Shown here piece after piece: positions 1 through 17,782 of a stretch of 64,000 nt of DNA. Made by a program: the position numbers and the translations under genes. The DNA comes from Closterium sp. Naga37s-1 (Eukaryota; Streptophyta; Zygnematophyceae; Desmidiales; Closteriaceae): NCBI GenBank assembly GCA_947471745.1, contig CANJKZ010000170.1:1638501-1702500 (forward strand), read 5' to 3'. The notes under the pieces were generated by a model that saw nothing but the letters and a program-made list of their open reading frames with translations, made no database searches and had not been told where the DNA came from. Positions within the stretch are counted from its first letter, which is position 1; each line of letters begins with the position of its first letter.

Positions 1-320
1 CATCACCAACAGAACCTCCAGCAGCTCCAGCTCCAGAAGCACCTCCAGCAGCAGGCCCTTCAGCTCCAGCAGCACGGCTACAGCGCCGAGCATACCACTC
101 ACGTAGCCGCTGCGGAGAGAGGGGCTCCCGCCGTGACGGGACACCCGGAGGACCTCCAGACTCAGCACGCTCAGGCTCAGCACCCCTAGACTCAGCACCC
201 CCATGCTCAGCACCCCCAGGCTCCACACGCTCAGGCTAAGCACCCCCAAGCTCCGCACCCACAGACTCAGCAACCCCAGGCTCAGCACCCCCAGGCTCAG
301 CAACCCCAGGCTCAGCACTC
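1..320 (-). mobile_element. inverted fragment of a copia pol spacer region
   Basis: Read on the minus strand, this stretch encodes the glycine/alanine-rich and AEPGG-type repeat segment that in the neighbouring copia elements lies between integrase and reverse transcriptase. The same repeat words occur on the plus strand at about 1340-1700. At about 320 the sequence switches abruptly to plus-strand copia integrase, so this is a head-to-head rearranged piece and not a separate gene. It continues beyond the left edge of the window. Confidence 0.75.
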
Positions 321-339
321 CCTGCCTCGTCTTTGAGGT

Positions 340-1863
340 ATGGCCTCCCGTACCCTTGTCTCTGGTCTCCCCCGCTCCCTCCCTCCCCTTCCTCCGGGGC
401 CTGCCCCTACCTGTGTTCCTTGTGTCGAGGGCCGGCAGCGCGCCGCTCCTCACTCCTCCTCGTTCCCTCCGACAGAGGCTCCCCTGCAGCCTCTCTACAT
501 GGACGTGTGGGGCCCAACCCGCGTCCGTGGACAGGGTCACGAGCGTTACTTCCTGCTGGTCGTTGACGACTACTCGCGTTACACCACAGTCTTCCCCTTG
601 CGCCACAAGGGTGAGGTCACTGAGGTGTTGATCGACTCTATCCGCGGTGCCCGTCGCCAGCTCAGCGAGAGTTTCGGCTCGGACCTTCCTGTTCTGCGTC
701 TGCACTCAGACAGAGGTGGTGAGTTTTCCTCCGACCTTCTGAGGGCTTTCTATCGTGCGGAGGGCATCCGCCAGACGTTCACGCTTCCGGCCTCCCCACA
801 GAAAAAGGGGATTGCTGAGCGCCGCATTGGCATGGTCATGGACGTCGCTCGTACGTCCATGATCCATGCGGCTGCTCCCCATTTTCTGTGGCCGTTCGCG
901 GTTCAGTACGCTGCGCATTAGATCAACCTTCAGCCTCGTGTCTCCTTGCCAGAGACCACACCTACTCTGCGGTGGACGGGGAAGGTTGGCGATGCGTCTG
1001 TGTTCCGTGTCTGGGGATCTCGAGCTTTTGTCCGCGATACTTCCGCGGACAAGCTGTCCTCCCGTGCCGTTCCCTGCGTTTCCCTTGGCTTGCCCCCTGA
1101 CGCACCTGGGTGGCAGTTTTACCACCCCACCTCGCGTCGTGTTCTGTCCTCTCAGGACGTCACGTTTGACGAGTCGGTATCCTACTACCGTCTCTTTCCC
1201 TACCGCACTGCCTCTCTCCCCCCCTCGCCCCTCTTCCTAGCACCAGGTGCTCCTCCGGTAGACCCCCTCCCCCCTCAGGGTCCTGCCCCCTTAGGTGTGT
1301 CCCAGGTAGACCCTGTCGAGCCTGTCGAGGTAGCTGTCGACTATGGTGCTGCTAGGGGTGCTGAGCCTGAGGGTGCGGGGCCTGGTGGTGCTGTGCCTGG
1401 GGTTGCTGAGTCTGAGGGTGCGGAGCCTGGGGGTGCTGAGCCTGAGCGTGTGGAGCCTAGGGGTGCTGAGCCTGGGGGTGCTGAGTCTGGGGGTGCTGAG
1501 CCCGGGGTGCTGAGCCTGAGCGTGCTGAGTCTGGAGGTCCTCCGAGTGTCCCGTCACGGCGGCAGCCCCTCTCTCCGCAGTGGCTACGTGAGTGGTACGC
1601 TCGGCGCTGTAGCCGTGCTGCTGGAGCTGCAGGGCCTGCTGCTGGAGGTGCTTCTGGAGCTGGAGCTGCTGGAGGTGCTGCTGGTGCTGGAGCTGTTGGA
1701 TCCGCTGGTCCTGGAGGTGCTAGTGCTGGAGGTACTAGCGCTGTTGGAGGTCCTACTGGTGTTGGAGCTGCTGGAGGTGCTGGAGCAGCTGGTCTCGGAG
1801 GTGCTCGTACTAGAGGTACTGGAGCTGCTGGAGCTGGTGGTGCTGCAGGAATTGGAGCTGTAG
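340..1863 (+). pseudogene. copia integrase and downstream repeat spacer, broken
   Basis: The translation matches the copia integrase core. A DVWGP segment carries the first acidic residue (about 500), LHSDRGGEF the second (about 700-725), and GIAERRIG the catalytic glutamate (about 810). An in-frame TAG at 919-921 replaces what is CAG (Gln) in the related copy at 53.5 kb. Integration-associated sequence continues from 946 (LRWTGKVGDAS, FRVWGSRAF) into a run of short AEPGG-like repeats. Near 1500 the frame slips by one base, and the leucine-rich translation after that is an artefact of the shift. The product would be non-functional. Confidence 0.88.
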
Positions 1864-2306
1864 GTACTGGAGCTGTTGCTACTGGAGGTGCTGCTGGAGC
1901 TGGAGCTGCTGGAGGTGCTGGAGCTGGTGGTGCTGCGGGAGTTGTAGCTGGAGACCCTGGAGCTGAGGGTACTGGTGCTGTCTCTGCTGTTTCTGGATGC
2001 ACTGCGCGGCCGCGGCCGTACTACGTTCCGCTCCTTCAGCATGTTATTGGTCTCCCGCCTTCTACTGGTCCTACTCCTCCCTTACTGAGTCCACCGCCTG
2101 TCCATTCACAGTCGCAGTTACAGACAGCCTCTCCACTGCCTAGTCCTTCTCCTTACTCTGGACCGACTAGAGGTCTTACGGAGCGTCGTGAGCCTGAGTC
2201 TCGTCCTGCGTCACCTGAGTCTCGTCCTGAGTCGCATGTTCGCGCTGTTTGCACTGGTCAACGTGTTCCGCGTCAGCGTCCTCCTCCTGTCCGCGGCACT
2301 CACTCT

Positions 2307-4282
2307 ATGACTCTGCGTCCTTCTACTGCTCCACATCGTGTCCCTCTGCCGTCTCCTCCTACGTCCTCTCTTACTGACGGTCCGGACCCGGAGTATGACT
2401 CCCTTCGTGCTGCTAGTCCTACTGTCATGCGTTTTCTGTCCACTGTTGTCACTGACCCTTCGTTTGAGTCCACTGCTGCGTCTGCTCTAGTTGCTGAGCT
2501 TGTTGACTTTGCTGCCGCCTGTCGTCTAGACTACGCCACTAGTCTTGTTGCTCAGTCTGAGTCTGCGTCTGTCTGTCCTCCGTCCGTCGGGGGTGAGTGT
2601 GCTCTTGGCATGGACGTCCTTGAGGACAGGCAGGAGGAGTTTGAGTACGTTGCCGCTGCTTTACCTCATCTCGTGTCCATGCTGCTTGCCCCTGAGGGAG
2701 ACCCGGATGCACCAGACATCCCGACCCCGCGATAGAGGGTCCCTACTCCTCTCAGTGGCAGGCAGCCATGGACGCAGAGATGGCTTCCTGGAAGTCCACA
2801 GGCACCTACGTCGACGAGGTTCCCCCACCTGGGGCGAACATCGTCAGTGGCATGTGGATTTTCAGGGTGAAGCGGCCGCCGGGTTCTCCGCCTGTCTTCA
2901 AGGCGCGTTACGTCCCACGAGGCTTCAGTCAGCGACAGGGAGTTGACTTTTTCTAGACCTTCTCCCCTACCCCGAAGATGACCACTCTTCGGGTGCTGCT
3001 GCACGTCGCCGCTCAGCGTGACTACGAGCTACACTCTCTTCACTTCAGCACAGCCTTCCTACAGGGCAGTCTGCACGAGGAGATCTGGCTGCGCCGCCCA
3101 CCTGGCTTCACTGGGTCGTTTCCTCCTGGTACCCAGTGGAGCCTCCGGCGGCCAGTCTACGGTCTCCGCCAGGCACCTCGTGAGTGGCACGACACACTGA
3201 GGACGACTCTTGCTGCTCTTGGGTTTGCTCCTTCCACTGCTGACCCGTCGCTGTTTCTATGCACTGAAACCACTCTGCCGCCGTTCTACGTTCTCGTGTA
3301 CGTAGACGACTTGGTCTTTGCTACTGCTGACACTGAGGCACTCGCCCACGTGAAGTCGGAGTTGCAGAAGAGACACACGTGCACAGACCTGAGTGAGCTG
3401 ACAAGCTATCTTGGCTTGCGGATCACCCGGGACAGAGCACAGCGCACCATTACCTTGACTCAGTCACACATGGTGCAGCAGGTCCTTCAGCGCTTCGGCT
3501 TCACGTACTCCTCGCCACAGTCCACTCCTCTGCCTACCGGTCACTCGCTCTCAGCTCCACCTTCGGACGAGCCCGTAGAGCCGAGTGGCCCGTATCCAGA
3601 GCTTGTGGGCTGCCTCATGTACCTGATGACCTGCACTCGACCTGACCTTGCCTACCCTCTTAGCATTCTAGCACGCTATGTCGCTCCTGGCAGACACAGG
3701 AAGGAGCACATGGATGCAGCTAAGAGGGTGTTGCGTTACTAGTGCAGTACGTCGGGCATGGGGCTCGTGCTTGGAGGACGGGCTCGAGTTGTCCTCACCG
3801 GTAACGCAGACGCTTCTTGGGTTGACGACTTGGCTACGCAGCGGTCGTCACAGGGTTACACCTTCAGCCTTGGCTCCGGCTCTGTCTCTTGGCGGTCTAC
3901 CCGCTCGTCTTCTGTTCTCAGCTCCAGTTGTGAGGCTGAGATCTACGCTGGGGCCATGGCTGCACAGGAGTTACGCTAGCTCACCTACCTGCTGACCGAC
4001 CTGGGAGAGCCGCCTCGTTTTCCTCCAGTGCTGTACGTCGACAACAAGGCCATGATTGCCTTGTGTCAGGAGCACAGACTGGAGCACAGAACGAAGCACA
4101 TCGCTCTGCGCTACTTCCTTGCTCGAGAGTTGCAGCAGCGTGGTCAGCTTCGTCTAGCTTACGTGGCCACTCGGGCCAACTCTGCTGATGTTTTCATCAA
4201 GGCACTTCAGCCTTGTGATCATCAGCGTTTCTGTACTGTTCTAGGCCTTGTACCTACTGTGCCTCACTTGCTTACTTCTTGA
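2307..4282 (+). pseudogene. copia reverse transcriptase and RNase H, broken
   Basis: The segment holds the copia RT domain: MWIFRVKRPPGS, KARYVPRGFSQRQGVDF, HFSTAFLQGSLHEEIWL and the YVDD catalytic box near 3299-3310. RNase H follows, with GNADASWVDDLATQ, SSSCEAEIYAGAMAAQELR and LYVDNKAMIALCQEHRLEHRT (split here across broken frames), ending near the SADVFIKALQP tail. Stops at about 2733, 2956, 3742 and 3979 interrupt the frame; each sits where the related copy at 50-54 kb has a sense codon. The gene is recognisable along its whole length but cannot make one protein. Confidence 0.9.
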
Positions 4283-4511
4283 TTCTGCTTGTACTGTGAT
4301 CTCTATACATATACCTGCATGCTTACACTTGCTAGGTTGTGTTCACTGTATTGCTTGTTCTCCTTTATATAACTCTGCATGTGAACTGGCCTTGTGGCCA
4401 TTTGCTTGTGCTCAGAATGCGTGGTGTCGTCGTGATCCACCCTGAGCTTGCTTTGCTTTTCTTGACTGGTCTTGTAACATCTTGTTCTCCCCCACTTTGC
4501 CTATGGGGGTG

Positions 4512-4642
4512 TGTCAAACTTATATGCTATAGTCTGTATAGGCTGTAGTGGGGTAGTTCATATAGGGTACAACACTTTTAGGTTTCCTACTTGTACCCAC
4601 CTGCGTGCTAGTTCAGTCATTCATTCCTTCATTATTCTGACA
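4512..4642 (+). repeat. copia 3' LTR (131 bp) with upstream polypurine tract
   Basis: The LTR starts TGTCAAACTT and ends ATTCTGACA. The polypurine tract CTATGGGGGTG lies directly before it at about 4501-4511. The body shares the GGCTGTAGTGGGGTAG and GGGTACAACAC words with the copia LTRs at 30, 36 and 40 kb. AGCTA follows the LTR and would be the target duplication, but the 5' end is missing, so this cannot be tested. Confidence 0.85.
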
Positions 4643-4913
4643 AGCTACAGCTGTCCGTTGCCTGGGGGGAGGGAGGCCACGGTTGATCGCGAACGTTCGA
4701 GGCAAGGATCTGGCGGTGCCGAAGGAGTGCCCATAAAATTATGGCCACGAGGAGCAAATAGCTCGTTCTCCTGGCCGGCCTACGCAACTCCTGGACCCCA
4801 AGACATCCTTCCTCGTCTCCCCCCCCCCCCCCCCCGCCCTCCCCCCCCCCCCCCCCGAGGGGTATTACACTCTAAAAAGCGGGGTAGGCTAGGAAAGTAG
4901 CTCTGATACCAGG
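4643..4913 (-). mobile_element. 5' leader remnant and primer-binding site of a minus-strand gypsy element
   Basis: Read on the minus strand, TGGTATCAGAGCTAC (4897-4911) lies two bases from the LTR end at 4914. That is the usual spacing of a tRNA-Met primer-binding site. The rest is leader-like, with a long poly-C/poly-G tract at about 4820-4857. No gag coding sequence survives, because the copia element above interrupts it. Confidence 0.65.
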
Positions 4914-5206
4914 TGTTATGAATGAACTTGCAGAGTGCGCAGAATAATAAATAACGAGGAAGGTTGAATATTGCATGTCCATACAATGAAAGTGACGAGA
5001 CCTAACTAGGGGAAAAGCTAGCAAGGCGGAGAGGTCGGGAATGGATGGCTTGGTGATGTTGCGATTGGGGCGGAGGCCGACTCGGGGGTGGTTCGGTGCG
5101 ACGAAATAGGCCGAACAGGTTCGTCGCGTGACCCTCGGGATGGCCTCGCTAACGAGGGCCTCAGTAAGGATTTGTAAATCTGTACAGTTCCATTGCACCC
5201 GTAACA
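4914..5206 (-). repeat. gypsy-type LTR, 293 bp, minus strand
   Basis: The plus strand starts TGTTATGAATGAAC and ends CCCGTAACA, giving TG...CA ends in the minus orientation. Its terminal part (a GAGTGCGCAGAA word near the end) resembles the end of the gypsy LTR at 19602-19880, so both belong to related chromovirus-like families. It adjoins a primer-binding site, so it is a 5' LTR. The remainder of the element is gone. Confidence 0.7.
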
Positions 5207-7013
5207 CTATCATACTTTAGTGCATTTATGTGCTATGCTAAACCATAAGAACGAGTTAGGAAGACCCGTTACTTGCAACATCGGCTGGTTGCAACTATCG
5301 TCACTACATTGGTTGTTTTTTCCTTCGACTTCGACAGTGCAATTCTATATTGGACAGACCGAACATGTTTCCACGCATTCCGGTTCAGGCTGAGGAGGGG
5401 AGGGAGGGGATAGAATTTCCGCTCCGCACGTGATGGTGGGGAAACCTTTACGGTTGTCGGACAGACAGCTTGTCGTGCTGGTCTAAAAGTCAACCAATGA
5501 AGGCTCGTGAATCCAAACGCAAGCTGTTGTGCCTCTGCTCCGCTGAACTTCCTCCAATCAGGCGCATGGTTATCGTTCAGTTGACAGGCGTGATTGGCCT
5601 TCAGGAGATCCTCACATGGTTGAGGCTCGGCTTTGTTGAGCTTTCAAAACTCCCTTTCTGATATTGCGCGACAGAGCACCACTGCAATTTCCGTTCTGGT
5701 CACCTATTTGACGGAGGCCGACATTTACCACCTCCCACTTGAGACAGCTTACAGTGTACGTTTTTGTTTTCGGGCATCTTGCAGTTGGTCTTTCATCCCT
5801 CCCATTTCTCTGTCAGGCGCTGTGCACACAACCGTGTAGCTATTCCTTCCCTCCCGAGGGAAGTGCCGTTGCCCGCTGGTAGCCTAGCGATATCGCGTCG
5901 CAGCAGGGATTTGGGCTCTGATCGTGGCGCATGCAAGCATGCGTTGTGCTATCCCCACTGGCAGCGAAATCAAGCGAAACAAGACACTGATAGTACAGCA
6001 TATACTGTATAAGGTACAGCTAATGAAAAATGTGGTATCGTCATATTAATGTAGAGAAATCGGCACACCTGGCTGGTGGTCGAGGAGAACTATAAGAGAA
6101 TGGAAGTAGTAAAATATTATTAAGGGAATACAAATATTTATAATACTGTATTATTTGTTGATCCACCATATATAAATAGTGAAAATAAAATTAATTTAAC
6201 CTTTATTCATGGTTTACAGATATAAGTGTTAGTGCTTACCAATGTGTAGGAGCAAAGTCGATGCTTATCTATAGGATGTTTCTTTTACAACACGATAGTA
6301 AACAGGATTTAGTGTGCATGCAACCATACATCAGATGGCGGCCCATACCATGCATGGATGCATGGGGATGTTCCGCCGCGTGTCGCCACGGGGGTTGCCA
6401 AGACACTAGCCCTCCTTCCAGACACTCTAGTGGAGAGCACAGAAAAACCCCGCCATATTCCCACTTAAAGAATTTCTTAACATCCCCGATTCTCGTTACA
6501 CCAAACGTTCTGCTCAACAGCCCTCTAGCAAATCTGTAAACAACCAGCTGCTAAGGCTGCGGCGTGTGCGTCCTCTGCAGGAACAAGAGCTTGGTGTACA
6601 TTGATGTGCTCTGCCTTGCCTCAATTCCATCGCGCTCAACTTGTATCTGAGCAAGCTCATCATCTCGTCGCGGCGGTTTAGTGTTTAGTTCCGTTCCACG
6701 CTAAGTATATCTCACCGCACTTACGGCGCAAGGCCAACGTCAGACACGTGGCAATGCGAGCAGCTTAGGGCGACCGCTGCTTCCCTGCTGCCCTGCCATC
6801 CCCAGCCGCCCGCATTTGACGTCTCATCGTGGAGAATAACCTCGGGGTGATATCGCTTTGCGCCGCCGTCCGCACTAGGAGCTCCGGGACCCTACTATGT
6901 CATTCTCTCGAGACGGTTCCCGCTTCGACAACAACTGCTAGTAGTAGCGCGGCGGCTCCCGCCGCCGTACGCATTGTGCGCCGAGGCTACAAGCCATTGC
7001 TCCCCGCGCGTGA
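5207..7013. other. intergenic sequence without a recognisable gene
   Basis: Only short ORFs of fewer than about 95 codons occur, and none resembles a known family. The interval 5990-6240 is AT-rich and the part after about 6700 becomes GC-rich, which would fit a promoter region ahead of the ORF at 7014. I see no RNA gene or transposon signature. Confidence 0.5.
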
Positions 7014-7811
7014 ATGCTCAGCTCGACGCGGCGCGAGCGAGCAAGCAGCAACGTGTTGACCATGCCGCCGCGCCACCCGCGATGGAGCCGAGAGACGGTG
7101 CGACAAGAGGCGCGACTCGACGCTGCCGCTGCTGCCCTCGCAGCCCCTGCTGCCCTCGCTGCCCCTGCTGCCTCTCCTGCTGGTAGAAATGATTCTCTTG
7201 TTGCTCCCGCGTCTGCCGCAGCTGGCGCGGCATCGTCCACCCCGTCCTTCGCCGCAGGCGCGCAAGCTACGCACAAGATGTCCGTCCTTTCTCCGCCGCG
7301 AATCACGGCCCCATGCGACGTCTTGTCAGAAGCACCGCCACCGCGCGGCATGAGCACGACGCCCCCTGAGGCGCATGTCTCAGTCGCCGCGGAAGTAGTG
7401 ATAGCGCCGATGACCGCGGGTGACTCGCGGATGGGCGGTGGTCGCGGGCAGTTCGAGTCTGAGCCACGTGGCTCGCTCCTCGTCGTCGGGAAACAACAGC
7501 CATTGCGACCCAGTAGCATGACGGTAGACGGCGGAATTTACGGCGGCGGCGGCGTCGGCGGCGGCAACGGTGGCGCCAGCACGACGTCGACGCGAGATAT
7601 TTGTAGTAGCCCGCGGGTCGTTGAAGGGCAGGCGTATGAGTGGCGGCAATCGTCCACGTCAGCATTGCACGTCGCATCCTCCGCGGCGTCCACGTTATCC
7701 GTTGACACGAGAGGATTTCGTGACGTGGCAGGCGTGCTGCCCTCGCGGGAAACGGCCTGCGTCTCCAGCAGGGGGTCGCAGGTAGAAGGTAATGAGATTT
7801 ATATGCTTTAA
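7014..7811 (+). CDS. hypothetical alanine/glycine-rich protein or first exon, 265 aa
   Basis: This is an open frame of 265 codons in a GC-rich island. An in-frame ATG in better context lies at about 7062 (MPPRHPRWSRETV). The product is low in complexity: an alanine-rich stretch near residues 35-75, then glycine runs (GGGGVGGGNGG) and serine-rich sequence. No domain is recognised. A GTAGAA donor-like site lies near 7783, where CAG|GTAGAA would end an exon, so it may be the 5' exon of the downstream gene. Its reading phase does not fit the next candidate exon at 8433, so I keep it separate. A 193-codon frame on the other strand (6938-7519) is probably a composition effect. Confidence 0.35.
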   Translation: MLSSTRRERASSNVLTMPPRHPRWSRETVRQEARLDAAAAALAAPAALAAPAASPAGRNDSLVAPASAAAGAASSTPSFAAGAQATHKMSVLSPPRITAPCDVLSEAPPPRGMSTTPPEAHVSVAAEVVIAPMTAGDSRMGGGRGQFESEPRGSLLVVGKQQPLRPSSMTVDGGIYGGGGVGGGNGGASTTSTRDICSSPRVVEGQAYEWRQSSTSALHVASSAASTLSVDTRGFRDVAGVLPSRETACVSSRGSQVEGNEIYML

Positions 7812-8004
7812 AAAACTAAATTCGATTTCATAATGCATGCGATTTAAGATGTCTATTCAAATCGAGGTTGTGGAGAACGGTGGTTAGAAAAAGGGGCAAT
7901 AGGGGAGAACAAGGGTTTGGGAAGGAGAGAGCGGGGGAGGTGGGGAAGAGGGATTGAGGAAGTCGGGACAGACACAAGGCTTTATTCAGGTAGTTTGTTT
8001 GTTT

Positions 8005-8038
8005 GGTTGTTTTTTTTTTTTTTTTTTTTTTTTTTTTC
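8005..8038. repeat. poly-T tract and pyrimidine-rich intron-like sequence
   Basis: About 28 consecutive T residues lie inside a T/C-rich stretch (7990-8420). The stretch ends in a CCCCCAG acceptor-like site just before the ATG at 8433, which suggests an intron or 5' untranslated region. Confidence 0.6.
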
Positions 8039-8432
8039 CTGCCTTTCCATGTTTCTTTGTTCGGTTGTTTTACGCTTTTTTGTTTTGTTTTTTGGTAAAC
8101 TCAGTCTTTGCTACATCATTTCCATCGCCACCTCTTGAGTGTGTTGCACTGTCTCTCGTTTTGCTGGTCGTTCCCCCCCATCCCCTCCCTCTCTCTCTTC
8201 AACTCACTTGCAAATATTATATTTCACACACACATACACATGCACACTCGTTCCAACACACTGTTCACTTCATAATCCCAGCAATCGAACAAGCATCAAT
8301 CTTTGCCCTCTGAAGTCGCCCCTTGTCCCTGCCCTTCCACCTCTTCTAATTCCCCCTTTCCCTCTCCCCTCCCCCCCCCCTCATCCTGACCCTGCTCACG
8401 CTGTCCCCCGCCCGCCCCCAGTCCCCCCCGCC

Positions 8433-8555
8433 ATGAGCTCGTCCGCCTTCTCCGCGTGTCTGCTGCGCTCGTCCTTCGCGTATTACAGCGCGCCCTTCAC
8501 CACCGCGCATGCACCAACCGCGCCCGTGGCTATTCTGCCACCTACGCCAGCAGCG
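8433..8555 (+). CDS. candidate first coding exon of the CCCH zinc-finger gene
   Basis: A 41-codon open segment starts with ATG (MSSSAFSACLLRSSFAYYSA) and ends at a consensus-like donor, GCG|GTGAGA. It ends in phase 0. The large exon downstream has a phase-0 acceptor option at 9244 (GGCCAG|GGA), so the two can be joined in frame. The serine/alanine/proline composition matches the downstream protein. No transcript evidence is available, and the alternative is a start inside the large exon at 9232. Confidence 0.4.
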
Positions 8556-8723
8556 GTGAGACGAGGAGGGGTGAGATGGGAGGGGAGAGGGTAAGAGGTT
8601 GTGGGTAGACGCGTGGAGAGATGTAGCGAGGCTTGGTGTGCATGTGTGTCTGCATGCCAGCGTGTGGTTAGCCTGTGTTCTGCTATAGAATGGCGTTGCA
8701 TTGCATCACGTGACACCACCAAT

Positions 8724-8797
8724 GGCATCAGGTGGAATCAGGTGGAATCAGGTGGAATCAGGTGGAATCAGGTGGAATCAGGTGGAATCAGGTGGAA
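8724..8797. repeat. 10-bp tandem repeat GGTGGAATCA, six full copies
   Basis: Six exact copies of GGTGGAATCA occupy 8731-8790, with partial copies on each side. Each unit boundary reads TCAG|GTGGAA, which resembles an acceptor and a donor back to back. It lies in the presumed intron between the candidate first exon and the large exon. Confidence 0.9.
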
Positions 8798-8980
8798 CTT
8801 GGAAGGAGGGACGGGAGATTGATGCAAGAGATGGTGCAGCAGCACAGCCCTAGCTGATCCTTCCAGCATCAGTGCAACCTGTTTACTGTAGCTTGTCTGA
8901 TTTTGATAACCTCTTAGATGCTGTTGAGGATTTAAGGGCGAGGCAAGGCGCTGCTGACTCTTTCCTTGACTGCCTGTTGC

Positions 8981-9170
8981 AATGTGTGTGTGTGCGTGCG
9001 TGTGTGTGTGTGTGCGTGCGTGCGTGTGTGTGTGTGTGCGTGCGTGCGTGTGTGTGTGTGTGTGTGTGGGTGTGTGTGTGTGTGCGTGTGTGTGTGTGTG
9101 TGTGTATGTGCGTGTGTGCGCGAGCGTGCGTGTGTGCATGCGTGCGTGTATGTGTGCAAGTCGTGGTGTA
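8981..9170. repeat. (TG)n/(TGCG)n microsatellite
   Basis: About 190 bp of TG repeats are interrupted by CGTGCG units and single GGG or ATG changes. The long frames it opens on both strands are a consequence of the dinucleotide repeat. It lies in the presumed intron. Confidence 0.95.
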
Positions 9171-9231
9171 GGTCACCCAACAGGTCCCAGGCCAAATTTC
9201 CAGGACTGCTGTGTGCTGGGGGCATGAAGTG

Positions 9232-17264
<8,033 letters not shown>

Positions 17265-17628
17265 GTCAAACCAGGTCAAAGCAGCACCAAGCAACAGAAT
17301 ACCTGGCTCTGATTGGTCTATCCAGCCCATACCTACAAGAACTTCATCTCAAGTCACCCTGCTGGAAGTTTGGAACGAGAGTACACTGGAGGTGATTTGA
17401 GATTGAGAAGTGCTGCTGGGCTTTCCTTGCCACTAGATAGTTTGAGAGGCAACTTTGCAACCAGAATACATGAGTCATGTACATTCACTATGAGACCAGA
17501 ATACTACATTACGAACACCAAGAGTAAGCAGCACAAATGAAATGCATGCCTAAGTGGATTGAGAAAGTGGCACAAAGAACGAAAGTTCAATATCCATACT
17601 TTAAGTATGATAGACAGGCCTCACGTTT
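17265..17628. other. 3' flank of the CCCH gene
   Basis: No coding feature is visible. The stretch could contain the 3' untranslated region, or an intron if the gene extends further. Confidence 0.4.
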
Positions 17629-17757
17629 TCAGAGTAAATTACTCTGTTTCTCTGAAAATCAGAGTCATTTTTGAAAGTAACTCTGTACCCGCTGGGTAAT
17701 TTTTTTGGGACTTCCGATTTCTCTGATTTGTCAGAGTTATGCTGTAGTTTACTCTGA
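17629..17757. mobile_element. MITE-like inverted-repeat element, about 129 bp
   Basis: The ends are inverted copies: TCAGAGTAAAttac at 17629 and its complement ending GTAGTTTACTCTGA at 17757, with an inner ACTCTG pair. AGGCCTC also lies outside both ends (17616-17622 and 17757-17763), offset by seven bases on the left, so the original inverted repeat may have been longer. No transposase is encoded and no clean target duplication is visible. Confidence 0.4.
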
Positions 17758-17782
17758 GGCCTCTGGGTTTTTTTTTTCGGGG

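Larger units (their letters stand above)
321..4642 (+). mobile_element. Ty1/copia LTR retrotransposon, 5' truncated and decayed
   Basis: A plus-strand copia remnant holding integrase, repeat spacer, reverse transcriptase and RNase H in the copia order, then a polypurine tract and a 131-bp 3' LTR. The 5' LTR, gag, protease and the GAG-pre-integrase start are missing, because the element begins abruptly at the inverted junction near 320. The reading frame is broken by several stops and at least one frameshift. It appears to sit within the remains of a gypsy element whose LTR follows at 4914. Confidence 0.9.

Noticed and set aside
4780..4986. 68-codon minus-strand ORF across the gypsy primer site
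   Set aside because: It spans poly-G, primer site and LTR, so it cannot be a gene.
8731..8790. CRISPR-like regular repeat
   Set aside because: Units are 10 bp without unique spacers, in a eukaryotic intron. It is a simple tandem repeat.
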